Assembly: GCA_044507695.1 (NCBI GenBank)
Contig: JBIQJD010000006.1
Location: 62,001-126,000, forward strand
Direction of reading: 5' to 3'
Source of the DNA: JBIQJD01 sp044507695
Lineage (GTDB): Bacteria; Bacteroidota; Ignavibacteria; Ignavibacteriales; Ignavibacteriaceae
Length of the DNA: 64,000 nt
Below are positions 19,279 to 27,753 of the stretch, one piece after another. The notes under the pieces were generated by a model. It saw only the letters and a program-made list of their open reading frames with translations, did no database searches and had not been told where the DNA came from. Each line of letters opens with the position of its first letter. Position 1 is the stretch's first letter. Both the position numbers and the translations under genes were made by a program.

Positions 19279-20523
19279 TTGAAAATACTTTTTATTAATA
19301 AATATGATATTACCGGAGGAGCCGGAATAACAGCTAACCGTTTAGCCAATGCTCTTGAAAAATATTATAAAACTGAGAATCATTTTTTAGTTGGAATTAA
19401 AAAATCTGATAATCAAAAAGTTTTCACCACAAGAAGCGCAGGATTGCAAAATACCATTGAACGTAGTGTAAACCTTATCTTTAATGCTGCAGGGTTGCAG
19501 TATAAATGGCTTCCATTTTCAACTAAAAAAATTCTGGAACACGCCCGCGATTTTAAACCTGATGTAATCAGCCTTCATAATATTCATGGGGGATATTTTA
19601 AAACATCATTACTTACCCAATTATCGAAGATAGCTCCGATATATTGGACGCTTCACGATATGTGGGCATTTACTGCAAATGCTGCGCATACTTATGGAGA
19701 TGAATCATGGAAAAAACTAAAAGCAGGAAGGCAAGAACGAAAACACTTTCCACAAATTGGATTAAATACAGGTAATTGGCTTCTAAAAAATAAGAAAAGA
19801 ATTTATGCTGAATCTCATTTAACTATAATTACACCATCAGTATGGCTTTATAATTTAGCAAAGCAAAGCCCGGTATTTGAAGGAAAAAAAATCTGCCAGA
19901 TTTATAATGGTGTTGATACAGAAATATTTTATCCTCACAATAAAATTAATATAAGAAAAGAGTTGAACATTCCCGTGGAATCACCCGTTCTTGTTTTTGG
20001 TGCAGAAAATGTTATTAGGAATGCTTATAAAGGTGGTGAAGATTTGTTGAGAATTCTTCAGGCTTTAAATGAATCAAACCCGGATAAAATTCATTTAATA
20101 ATTTTAGGCATGGGAGATTTTACAAAAATCAAGCATTTCAATAATCTCATTTTACATGAAGCAGGGTATATCTTTGATGAAAAAATGATCCCAAAATATT
20201 TGGCTGCGGCTGATCTGATGATTTATCCAACTAAAGCGGATAACCTTCCCAATGCATTAATTGAAGCTGCCGCATGCGGTATTCCGGCTGTTACATATGA
20301 TGTTGGCGGATGTTCTGAAATTATAAAAGATGATTTTAATGGATATGTTATTCCTTCGGGAAATTTAGATTTGTTTGTAAATAAAGCGAAACAAATTTTA
20401 TACAACAAAAAAATGAATAAACAATTCTCAATTAATGCTCGAAATTTTGCTGTGGAAAATTTTTCAATTTCTATAATGGCGGAAAAATATAAGTCTCTAT
20501 TTTTTAAAGAAGGTGGAAATTAA
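19279..20523 (+). CDS. Family 4 glycosyltransferase
   Basis: The protein has 414 residues. It starts with TTG (KILFINKYDITGGAGITANR follows), 3 nt after the deacetylase stop. The N-terminal GGAG loop and the C-terminal YPTKADNLPNALIEAAACGIPAVTYDVGG motif are standard for retaining GT4 enzymes, which use nucleotide sugars. IYNGVDTEIFYP marks the hinge. It closes the run of ten same-strand glycan genes begun at 9.0 kb. Confidence 0.88.
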   Translation: MKILFINKYDITGGAGITANRLANALEKYYKTENHFLVGIKKSDNQKVFTTRSAGLQNTIERSVNLIFNAAGLQYKWLPFSTKKILEHARDFKPDVISLHNIHGGYFKTSLLTQLSKIAPIYWTLHDMWAFTANAAHTYGDESWKKLKAGRQERKHFPQIGLNTGNWLLKNKKRIYAESHLTIITPSVWLYNLAKQSPVFEGKKICQIYNGVDTEIFYPHNKINIRKELNIPVESPVLVFGAENVIRNAYKGGEDLLRILQALNESNPDKIHLIILGMGDFTKIKHFNNLILHEAGYIFDEKMIPKYLAAADLMIYPTKADNLPNALIEAAACGIPAVTYDVGGCSEIIKDDFNGYVIPSGNLDLFVNKAKQILYNKKMNKQFSINARNFAVENFSISIMAEKYKSLFFKEGGN

Positions 20524-20531
20524 TTTTTTTA

Positions 20532-20561
20532 TTGCTATTTAATTAATGTTAAATTAGTTTG
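20532..20561 (+). promoter_or_regulatory. Candidate promoter of the first propeller lipoprotein
   Basis: TTG at 20532-20534 is followed after 19 nt by TTAGTTTG at 20554-20561, one base off the TAnnTTTG consensus. It would start transcription near 20568, before the GGGGGA ribosome site at 20587-20592. The match is imperfect. Confidence 0.35.
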
Positions 20562-20598
20562 CAATCGTTTCTAAATACCCATTTTAGGGGGATTTCAT

Positions 20599-21906
20599 AT
20601 GAAAAAAATACTTATCATACTTTTGCTTCCGTTTCTTTTTTTGAGTTGTTCAAAAGAAAATCCAGTAAATATAATATCTACCGGTCAAGAAGGCTCATTA
20701 GTATTTAAAATTGATCGGACAAGTGCACCGTCTGGAATTGAATTAATAACCTTAACTCTCTCACGTAATGGTTTCGAAACAATAACTGCAAACATGAATT
20801 TAATGAGCGATTCAACTGCTGAGTTGCAGCTAAATTCAATTTTTATTGGAATCTGGCATCTTCAGGTTCAGGCAAAAAATAGTAATGGACTTATTGAATA
20901 CAAGGGTGAAACTGATGTAGAAATAATTGAGAATACCATCGTTCAGGTTAATCTAACTTTGTACCCGGTATTCGGGGGTACCGGCGGCATTCAAATTTTT
21001 GTTAATTGGGCAAAAAATTCGTGGGCTGATTATCTGGGTAATCCAGTATTAACCAATAAGAACCAGCCTTCTAATCCACTTGATGTTAGAATTTCCAAAG
21101 TTTTGTTTGATGAGGATAAATTTAAAATGTGGTATACTGCTATGTATTCTAATGGGCAGGGAGACGTTTGGTATGCAGAGTCAAACGATGGGATTTCCTG
21201 GAATACAATTGGTACAAATCCTGTATTAAGTAAAGGGAGCCCTGATTCATGGGATAGTTATACAGTTTCAGCATCCTCTGTTATAAAAGTAGATAATCAA
21301 TTTAGGATGTACTATTTCGGCTGGAACACACATCCATTTTTAAGTAAAGGAAATATAGGGTATGCTGTTTCCCAGGATGGAATAAATTGGATAAAAAATT
21401 CTGATCCGTTATTAACTTCAAGTAATGAATATGAATATTTAGGCGGCTTAAGTGTTTTGGCGTTAAATAATATTTACTACATGTACTTTGATTATAGGGA
21501 AGCTGATTCAATTAACGGGTTTTCAAATGGTCAAATTAAAATTGGTTTAGCTACATCATTAGATGGAATTAGTTGGAATATTAGTAATGCAAATCCTGTA
21601 ATAGAATCTAATTTGTCATGGGAAGGTGAATCAGTCAGTTTCCCATCAGTAATTTATGATAATAATAATTTTAAAATGATTTATGGTAATGGTTCTTTAC
21701 AAACTCATTTTGGTTCGGCAGTTTCATCCGATGGAATAAATTTCTCAAAAGATGCTTATCCGATTTTTAATAACCTTTCTTCTGTAAATAGCTTGCATAG
21801 AATTGCTTATCCAAATTTCATTAAAGTAAATGGAAAATATAGAGTTTATTATTCAGGGGAAGATTGGCAAGGTGGGGTATCTATTTGTCTTCTTCAAAAA
21901 AATTGA
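20599..21906 (+). CDS. Lipoprotein with predicted five-bladed beta-propeller (tandem paralogue 1)
   Basis: This is a 435-residue protein with a lipoprotein signal ending in LFLSC (Cys17). After a linker comes a beta-sandwich-like domain (about 30-135) beginning GSLVFKIDR. Then the sequence FKMWYTAMY...VWYAESNDGISWNTIG recurs in degenerate form about every 60-70 residues (FRMYYFG, IYYMYFD, FKMIYGN, YRVYYSG; SQDGINW, SLDGISW, SSDGINF). Five such units suggest a five-bladed propeller of the kind seen in GH43, GH32 or GH130-type enzymes. Clear catalytic acidic residues cannot be assigned, so enzymatic activity is uncertain. It is next to a paralogue and to glycan genes, so polysaccharide binding or processing is a reasonable inference. 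Confidence 0.75.
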   Translation: MKKILIILLLPFLFLSCSKENPVNIISTGQEGSLVFKIDRTSAPSGIELITLTLSRNGFETITANMNLMSDSTAELQLNSIFIGIWHLQVQAKNSNGLIEYKGETDVEIIENTIVQVNLTLYPVFGGTGGIQIFVNWAKNSWADYLGNPVLTNKNQPSNPLDVRISKVLFDEDKFKMWYTAMYSNGQGDVWYAESNDGISWNTIGTNPVLSKGSPDSWDSYTVSASSVIKVDNQFRMYYFGWNTHPFLSKGNIGYAVSQDGINWIKNSDPLLTSSNEYEYLGGLSVLALNNIYYMYFDYREADSINGFSNGQIKIGLATSLDGISWNISNANPVIESNLSWEGESVSFPSVIYDNNNFKMIYGNGSLQTHFGSAVSSDGINFSKDAYPIFNNLSSVNSLHRIAYPNFIKVNGKYRVYYSGEDWQGGVSICLLQKN

Positions 21907-21931
21907 TTTAATCTTAGCATCACTTCATTTT

Positions 21932-21966
21932 AAATCATCAGATTACTAATCTGATGATTTTTTTAT
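21932..21966 (+). terminator. Strong intrinsic terminator between the two lipoprotein paralogues
   Basis: A perfect 13-bp stem (21932-21944 with 21948-21960) closes a 3-nt loop and is followed by a T-rich run (21958-21964). It separates the two paralogues, so they are probably transcribed as separate units. Confidence 0.8.
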
Positions 21967-22050
21967 TTGTGTTATTGAACACTTTCATATACAAACAAAA
22001 AAATTACATAATCCTCTGAAAATATTAATTTATTCTAAGGAGGATCACCC

Positions 22051-23334
22051 ATGAGAAATTTGTTTTTGCTACTATTGTTACCCTTCCTTTTCCTTTCTTG
22101 TTTTAATGCTGATCCTGTAACTCCGCAATACAGAAATGAAACAGGTTCACTTACGTTCAAGTTAGATCCTTCCAATACTCCATCATCTGTTTCATTAGTG
22201 GTTCTAACTCTTTCCAATTACAATTTCGATGATATAATTTCCGTTATGCAAATCACTTCTGAATCCTCAGCCGAATTAAAATTAAATTCCATTCCAACAG
22301 GAAAATGGAATTTAAAAGCTGAAGCAAAAAATTTAGATGGCGAAGTTGAATATGTTGGAGAAACCGAAGTGGTTATTGAAGACAATAAAATAACTGAAGT
22401 CTTTCTAACATTATATTCTACAAATAGTGGGATAGGTGGAATCAAAATTTTTGTAAACTGGACAGTAAGTAAATGGGTTGATTATTCAGGAAACCCAGTT
22501 CTATCTAAATTGGATAACCCTTCTAATCCACTCGATGTGCGAATTTCTAAAGTAATTTTTGACGATGGAAAATATAAAATGTGGTACACGGCTGTATATA
22601 ATAGCGGAGTTAATAATATTTGGTATGCAGAATCGGTTGACGGTATAAATTGGACCACTATTGGCACTTCACCGGTTCTTGATAAAGGATTTCCAGGCTC
22701 ATGGGATAGTTATGGGTTTTCAGCTGGAGCAGTTATCAAAGAAGGTAATAATTATAAAATGTATTATATAGGAACAGACAATCATCCTTTCTCTACCTCT
22801 GCAAGTGTAGGTTTGGCAGAATCTTCTGACGGAATAACCTGGACAAAATTTTCTAATCCTGTTCTTACAGCGAGCAATAAATATTATCGAATTGGTGCTT
22901 CATCTATTGTTAAGCAGGATTCTATTTACTGGATGTACTTTGGATATATTAGCATAGACAATTCCAATTATAGAATTGGTGCTGCAGCCTCGCTTGATGG
23001 AATCAATTGGGATTACTGCAATAATCCAATATTAACTCCAAGCATAAATTGGGAAGGTTCGGGAATATACTTTCCTTCAGTAATTTTTGAAAACAATAAA
23101 TTTAAAATGATTTATCAAAACTCTGGGGAAAATGCTTTTGGAATGGCTTCAGGTGTTAACGGGCATACTTTTGTTAAAGATGCATTTCCAATATTTACAA
23201 AAGAGCAGTCAGCAAATGGATGGGATCAAATAGCATATCCCAATTTTAATAATTTTAATAATAAATATTGCATCTATTATTCAGGCACAAACGATTTAGG
23301 TGAAGTTTTTATTTCTCTGCTTCAAAAGCCATAG
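22051..23334 (+). CDS. Lipoprotein with predicted five-bladed beta-propeller (tandem paralogue 2)
   Basis: A 427-residue paralogue of the preceding gene, collinear throughout: lipobox LFLSC (Cys17), sandwich domain starting GSLTFKLDP, and propeller repeats with YKMWYTAVY, IWYAESVDGINWT, YKMYYIG, ESSDGITWTKF, IYWMYFGY, SLDGINWDY, FKMIYQN and YCIYYSG. An excellent Shine-Dalgarno (AAGGAGG at 22037-22043) supports the start. It has its own terminator upstream, so it may be expressed separately. The stop lies 4 nt before the stop of the convergent glycosyltransferase. Function is unknown; the same cautions apply as for its paralogue. Confidence 0.75.
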   Translation: MRNLFLLLLLPFLFLSCFNADPVTPQYRNETGSLTFKLDPSNTPSSVSLVVLTLSNYNFDDIISVMQITSESSAELKLNSIPTGKWNLKAEAKNLDGEVEYVGETEVVIEDNKITEVFLTLYSTNSGIGGIKIFVNWTVSKWVDYSGNPVLSKLDNPSNPLDVRISKVIFDDGKYKMWYTAVYNSGVNNIWYAESVDGINWTTIGTSPVLDKGFPGSWDSYGFSAGAVIKEGNNYKMYYIGTDNHPFSTSASVGLAESSDGITWTKFSNPVLTASNKYYRIGASSIVKQDSIYWMYFGYISIDNSNYRIGAAASLDGINWDYCNNPILTPSINWEGSGIYFPSVIFENNKFKMIYQNSGENAFGMASGVNGHTFVKDAFPIFTKEQSANGWDQIAYPNFNNFNNKYCIYYSGTNDLGEVFISLLQKP

Positions 23335-23338
23335 GCAT

Positions 23339-24589
23339 TTATTTTAGCAATTTTCCCAATTCCCTGGCTATTTTTTCTCTGTTAAATTTTTTCACTTCAT
23401 TTAAATCTGTTTTGAATTGGCCGGCAGAATCAAAGAATTCTTTTGCACTTTCTGAGTATTTAAACATTCTGCCGGCATTTGTTTTTTTGAGGATGTTCTC
23501 AACTTCTTCGTTATCATCTCCAAAGGCAATTATAGGTTTTCCTGTGCGGAGATATTCAAAAAGTTTTCCCGGCACATGGCGTTTTTCTGTTGCGCAAACC
23601 AGCAGGTAATCGGCTTTTGCAAGTTCAGCAAGCATCTCATTGTATGGAAGAAATCCGAGAAATTCTGTACGTGAAGAGAGATCATTCTGTTCAATTTCTT
23701 TTTTTATGCCGGGACTAACCGATCCGATAAATTTGATTTTTAAATTTCTGCCGCTGTCAATTTCAGTTTTCAATTGTTTCCAGAAATTTTTGGGATTCTG
23801 ATAATCAAAAATATTTCCCGCATGAACCAGAACTTCTTCATCAGCATTTTTTGAAGGAACAATTCCGTTAAAATCTTCCTCGTTATATCCCCAGTAAAGA
23901 ACATGAGATTTTTCTTTCAGAAAAACATACTTTTTTTCATAATCTTGCTTCATACTTTCCGTAACAAAAACAACTGAAGCAGAATTCTTTAGCACTTTCT
24001 TTTCAAAATAATTATCAATTGCAATTGTAGCTTTGCTTCTTTTAAAATCACGGTAATAGACAATATCAGTCCAGGGATCAATAAATACAGGAGTGTGTGG
24101 AAGTTTGAATTTTTTAGCGAGGCTCATTCCGATTAAATGTGAGGTGTGAGGCGGACCGATTGAAACTACTGCATCATGATGAAATTTTTGTAAAAATTTT
24201 AATCCCGCTGAAACCGCAGGAAAATACCATCCAACGCGTGCATCAGGAATAAAAAGATTAAACCTAATCCATATTGATATTTTGTGTGCAAGACTTGTAT
24301 TTGTTTTTGAAATCGTTTCAGACGGAATCAACACTTCATCTTTCTGCCTGCCGGTAAATTTTTTATACAGCTCAAATGGCTCAATGGATTTTGTTTTTAT
24401 CACCTTCAAATCAGGAGAAATATATCTATAAAGAGATTCATCCTTGTGAGAGAATACATCTTTTTCCGCTGCAATAACAGATGGCTGCCAGCCTGAATCA
24501 GGAAGATGCTTTATTATTTTTAACGGCCAGTGCAGTGAAGCTTTTCCTGATGGCGGCCAGTAATAAGTTATGAATAATACTTTTTTCAT
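23339..24589 (-). CDS. GT4-like glycosyltransferase
   Basis: The protein has 416 residues. The N-terminus KKVLFITYYWPPSGKASLHW and the C-terminal ADYLLVCATEKRHVPGKLFEYLRTGKPIIAFGDD fit the GT-B fold of GT4 enzymes; the KLFEYLRTGKPI block is the donor-binding region. It reads in the opposite direction to the neighbouring glycan locus and is the only enzyme on this strand there. Its acceptor is unknown. Confidence 0.82.
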   Translation of the reverse strand: MKKVLFITYYWPPSGKASLHWPLKIIKHLPDSGWQPSVIAAEKDVFSHKDESLYRYISPDLKVIKTKSIEPFELYKKFTGRQKDEVLIPSETISKTNTSLAHKISIWIRFNLFIPDARVGWYFPAVSAGLKFLQKFHHDAVVSIGPPHTSHLIGMSLAKKFKLPHTPVFIDPWTDIVYYRDFKRSKATIAIDNYFEKKVLKNSASVVFVTESMKQDYEKKYVFLKEKSHVLYWGYNEEDFNGIVPSKNADEEVLVHAGNIFDYQNPKNFWKQLKTEIDSGRNLKIKFIGSVSPGIKKEIEQNDLSSRTEFLGFLPYNEMLAELAKADYLLVCATEKRHVPGKLFEYLRTGKPIIAFGDDNEEVENILKKTNAGRMFKYSESAKEFFDSAGQFKTDLNEVKKFNREKIARELGKLLK

Positions 24590-24826
24590 CTGAGTTATTG
24601 CGTTCGTCTTTCTTTGAGATTCTTTTCTGAAAAAGAATATGATTGATAAACTTCTTTTTCCTGTTTTATAATTTGCAAATTTATCAATTAAAAAGTGGAA
24701 TTTGAAAAAACATGAATTGAATAAATCATTTAAGAAAATTAATTAAAGGATTGAAATCCCAATTAAATAAAGGAAGAAAAGAAATCAAATCTTAATTATA
24801 TTTGCATTAAAAATTCTAATTAACGT

Positions 24827-25201
24827 ATGCTAACGAAATTGAAAAATCTGCAAAATTTTATTGTTGTTGGGGATAGAGTTTTGATTAAACCGGATGAAGA
24901 TGCTTCAAGAACAGCAAGCGGATTATTTCTGCCGCCTGGTGTTTCTGAAAAAGAAAAAATTCAAAGCGGAAAAATAATTAAAACCGGACCGGGCTATCCA
25001 TTAGCCCAGCCTGGTGAAGATGAACCATGGAAGGAACAAAAAGATCAGGTTAAATATATTCCGCTCCAGGCAAAGGAAGGTGATACCGCTATATTTCTCC
25101 GCAAGGAAGCTTTTGAAATTGAATTTGACAGAGAGAAATATATAATCGTACCGCAGTCGGCTATCCTTCTCTTAATCAGGGATGACCTGTTTCTTTATTA
25201 A
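24827..25201 (+). CDS. GroES-like co-chaperonin, divergent and without groEL nearby
   Basis: This is a 124-residue Cpn10-fold protein: IVVGDRVLIKPDEDASRTASGLFLPPG opens it (the mobile loop follows at about 29-37), GKIIKTGPG is the next strand, and the final strands include KEGDTAIFLRKEAFEIEFDREKYIIVPQSAILLLIRDD. Canonical GroES is about 95 residues and ends at EYLVI-ADILAI; here a longer linker (PLAQPGEDEPWKEQKDQ) and tail are added. No GroEL gene is adjacent, so it may be a second, specialised co-chaperonin. A TATATTTG box lies at 24797-24804, giving a 5' leader of about 16 nt. Confidence 0.75.
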   Translation: MLTKLKNLQNFIVVGDRVLIKPDEDASRTASGLFLPPGVSEKEKIQSGKIIKTGPGYPLAQPGEDEPWKEQKDQVKYIPLQAKEGDTAIFLRKEAFEIEFDREKYIIVPQSAILLLIRDDLFLY

Positions 25202-25233
25202 TTAATTTGATTTTATACCAGTCAGTTAAACTT

Positions 25234-25482
25234 TCAGATTGGCAGCAGACGAAGCATGAAGTTTAATATTCTTGAATTGTATTTGCCAATGTAAACCGGA
25301 TCATTTTCCAGAAAGGTGTATTCATCATTACATTTATTTTCAGACATTTCAGCTTCATCTTTAGCTGCTTTTAAATAATTCTGAAGTGTTTGAACTGAAT
25401 CAGAAGGAGAAACCGGCAGATTATAATCATAGCAGATGCTCAGCAGTTCATCCTTGCTGCAGGAAAAGTATTCGTACTTCAT
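25234..25482 (-). CDS. Small hypothetical protein
   Basis: An 82-residue protein of unknown function. The start at 25482 (KYEYFSCSKDELLSICYD) is chosen over an in-frame codon 12 codons upstream because GAGAGG lies 5 nt before it (25488-25493). The sequence has several cysteines and an acidic middle with no membrane helix. The upstream 40-residue membrane protein gene ends 10 nt before its start codon, so the two may be cotranscribed. Confidence 0.55.
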   Translation of the reverse strand: MKYEYFSCSKDELLSICYDYNLPVSPSDSVQTLQNYLKAAKDEAEMSENKCNDEYTFLENDPVYIGKYNSRILNFMLRLLPI

Positions 25483-25492
25483 AATAACCTCT

Positions 25493-25615
25493 CTAAAGTA
25501 GAAAATATAAACCCGCAATTATCAGCGCTGAAATTGCAAGATAAATAAAAAAGATAAAGAGTAATTTTTGTTCTTTCTTGTTGAAATTATCTTCATCATT
25601 CTGGTGTTCTTTCAT
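25493..25615 (-). CDS. Tiny single-span membrane protein, 40 residues
   Basis: The frame encodes 40 residues: a charged N-terminus (KEHQNDEDNFNKKEQK) followed by one hydrophobic helix (LLFIFFIYLAISALIIAGLY). A GAGG ribosome site lies a few bases before the ATG. This arrangement is typical of small bitopic membrane proteins. The gap to the next pilin-like gene is 58 nt; whether it belongs to that unit is unknown. Confidence 0.55.
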   Translation of the reverse strand: MKEHQNDEDNFNKKEQKLLFIFFIYLAISALIIAGLYFLL

Positions 25616-25673
25616 TTTCCCTCATTATGAATTAAGATGAATTAATCATTAACTTATCTTAATCCAGAAATTA

Positions 25674-26684
25674 TTATTCCCACCAGCTTAAAATCTCAAA
25701 CCGTGAAGATTTTAAATTGTCCTTTGCATTCTGTATCGCCTGGCTGCTGTAATAGAACGAAGCGTTTCCGGTTGCCTGAATATCAACATTCTGGCCAACA
25801 AAAATTGCTGAGCCAATAATTCCGGCATTGCCAACAGTTTTAGTAACAATGGTTGATTGACCATAAGCGATTATAATTCCTTTAAAAGTAAAATTACCGC
25901 TCATTGAAACGTTTCCATTGATAACCATTATTCCATAGCCGTAAGCTGTTCCGGCAAACTCAACATTTCCATTTACATAGGTAATTTTAGGATCTGATAC
26001 TGTACCGAGCACGGTGCCTGTAGTATATGTTCCGCTTCCGAGATTATAATCAGCAGCGAATATGAAATTTTCCGTTATAGATAACCAATCTGTCTGATCC
26101 TCAACTGTTCTAACACTTGGTGCTCCACCCGCTCCCTGAATGGCATTAGATATTTTTGGTTTCAATTCATTAATTACAAAAGCGCTGTCAGCAGCATCAT
26201 CAACCGCAATGCCGGGCAATGCAGGATTTGGGCCTGGTGTTCCATCCATATTATGATCATTACCGTTGATATCCATATTTCCGTTTAACTTTAAAGTTAA
26301 ATTATCAGATGATACATATACTGCAGAGTTGATTGGAGGAATTGTAATCGGAGTTCTCTTTGCCGTAACAACACTTGAATGTTTATGTTTCATGAATTCT
26401 GCATCAACACGGATTGTTAAAAGGCTATCCGGGCCGGAGATAGTTACATCATATTCACCATCCATTAACTCATTGTCATTAAACTGTCCGCTAAGCGTTT
26501 TATCCCTTCTCAATTTTTCAAGATATATCTCAACGCCCGAATTAGCTATTAATCTTGCTTTTGTATCTTTAAAAAAATCAAGTGTAGTATCCAGACCAGC
26601 ATTTGTGTTTGCATTAAGGTTTATCATAAGCAATGTTACAATTGCTGAAATACCAAGAGTAATTATTATAACTGCTTTACCCAT
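25674..26684 (-). CDS. PilX-like secreted pilin-like protein
   Basis: A 336-residue protein with an N-terminal hydrophobic helix (GKAVIIITLGISAIVTLLMINLN) and then an ANSGVEIYLEKLRRDKTLSG segment reminiscent of the N-terminal stalk of PilX-like minor pilins. The rest is beta-rich: GYGIMVINGNVSMSGNFTFKGIIIAYG and IIGSAIFVGQNVDIQATG repeat like a solenoid of short hydrophobic strands. The canonical prepilin GFxxxE motif is not present. It follows the preceding gene without a gap. Function unknown; it appears to be the largest component of the trio. Confidence 0.6.
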   Translation of the reverse strand: MGKAVIIITLGISAIVTLLMINLNANTNAGLDTTLDFFKDTKARLIANSGVEIYLEKLRRDKTLSGQFNDNELMDGEYDVTISGPDSLLTIRVDAEFMKHKHSSVVTAKRTPITIPPINSAVYVSSDNLTLKLNGNMDINGNDHNMDGTPGPNPALPGIAVDDAADSAFVINELKPKISNAIQGAGGAPSVRTVEDQTDWLSITENFIFAADYNLGSGTYTTGTVLGTVSDPKITYVNGNVEFAGTAYGYGIMVINGNVSMSGNFTFKGIIIAYGQSTIVTKTVGNAGIIGSAIFVGQNVDIQATGNASFYYSSQAIQNAKDNLKSSRFEILSWWE

Positions 26685-27233
26685 TTATAAATTCCTCGGA
26701 TTTATAGTCATTTCCCAGTAAGTAAACAGATAATCATCATCAACAAGTTCAGGTGATTCAACCCAGAATTCTGCTTTAATAAATTTGATGCTGTCAAGAG
26801 CAGTTGTTTCCGCGCCGCTTGAATTTCTGTAGGTAAACTGAAGATCAGTTATTCCAAGTGAAGGTCCTTTTGATGAATCACCATTAATGATTCTCCACAA
26901 AACCTTATCTGATGGATTTCCTGTAGATGATACATCTGTTGAATCACTTAACATATATTTAACAACATCAACTACGCCATTTGAATCAATATCACTATAA
27001 AAAGCAATACTTTTTGGCTCAGCAGAAATTATTGCATTGCCTGAAGTTTTGTAACCGATTTTTCTAAGATCATGATTTAAAAGCTCAGCAAGAGTTTTAG
27101 CATTTTGCTGGAGGTGAAGTTCAGAATCAGAAACATATTTTGTATTAGTAGTATAGATATTCAAATTCATAATAAGGTACATTACCGTACCGCCGATTAA
27201 TGATGCTCCAAGTAAATCAAGAATTATATTCAT
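26685..27233 (-). CDS. PilW-like pilin-like protein
   Basis: A 182-residue protein. The hydrophobic N-terminus (ILDLLGASLIGGTVMYLIMNLNIY) is followed by a helical stalk (SDSELHLQQNAKTLAELLNHDLRKIGYK), and the rest is a mixed alpha/beta globular domain with a YSDIDSNGVVDVVKYMLSD stretch. The LAELLNHDLRKIGY pattern is found in PilW-type minor pilins, but the residue pattern of a cleavage site before the helix (G|FxxxE) is absent. Gene order (PilV-like, PilW-like, PilX-like) matches minor-pilin operons. It lies 1 nt from the first gene and adjoins the third. Confidence 0.6.
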   Translation of the reverse strand: MNIILDLLGASLIGGTVMYLIMNLNIYTTNTKYVSDSELHLQQNAKTLAELLNHDLRKIGYKTSGNAIISAEPKSIAFYSDIDSNGVVDVVKYMLSDSTDVSSTGNPSDKVLWRIINGDSSKGPSLGITDLQFTYRNSSGAETTALDSIKFIKAEFWVESPELVDDDYLFTYWEMTINPRNL

Positions 27234-27234
27234 T

Positions 27235-27714
27235 TTATTTCAGCGTAAAGATAAATGAAAGATTAACGGGATATCTTAAATATGGGCTTGAAACCGTAAC
27301 GGTAACTTTCTTATAAAAAGTTGGTGCGCCAGCCGGCTGATCCGGATTATTTCCATCAACATACTGCACCGTAGTTGATATTGAATAATTCTCTGCGTGC
27401 GGTGCGTTAACACTTCTGGTATATCCCTGAAAATCATCAACATCATCAAACGTTGTGTAAGTTTCTCCGGATTCCGGACCTAAAGAAGCAGTTAGATTAT
27501 TAGCATTAGTTGTGGGGAACTTTAATGTTACTTCATCAAACGCTTTTGTTTTAATTTCTTCAATCATATCATCAGCTAATGAAAATGCGGTAAGATAAAC
27601 CTTATTCTCAACTTCACTCGTAGTTCTCTCCATAACAGAAGAATTGAATCTTAATGAAGTTAATGATAACAGCGCAAGCCCGCACAAAGCTAACATTGAT
27701 TGAACGCCACCCAC
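27235..27714 (-). CDS. PilV-like pilin-like protein, first gene of the trio
   Basis: A 159-residue protein whose GTG start at 27714 is backed by AGAAGGA 6 nt upstream. An N-terminal hydrophobic helix (MLALCGLALLSLTSL) and a helical segment (VENKVYLTAFSLADDMIEEIKTKAF) precede a beta-rich domain. The EVENKVYLTAFSLADDMIEEIK stalk resembles PilV/pseudopilin helices, but no GFTLIE-type cleavage motif is visible. The reading frame is open upstream of the GTG, so a longer N-terminus cannot be excluded, yet no start codon is found there. A sigma-54 promoter lies just upstream. Confidence 0.6.
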   Translation of the reverse strand: MGGVQSMLALCGLALLSLTSLRFNSSVMERTTSEVENKVYLTAFSLADDMIEEIKTKAFDEVTLKFPTTNANNLTASLGPESGETYTTFDDVDDFQGYTRSVNAPHAENYSISTTVQYVDGNNPDQPAGAPTFYKKVTVTVSSPYLRYPVNLSFIFTLK

Positions 27715-27753
27715 TTTAAATCCTTCTAATTTTTTATCGGGATTTATTATTCC

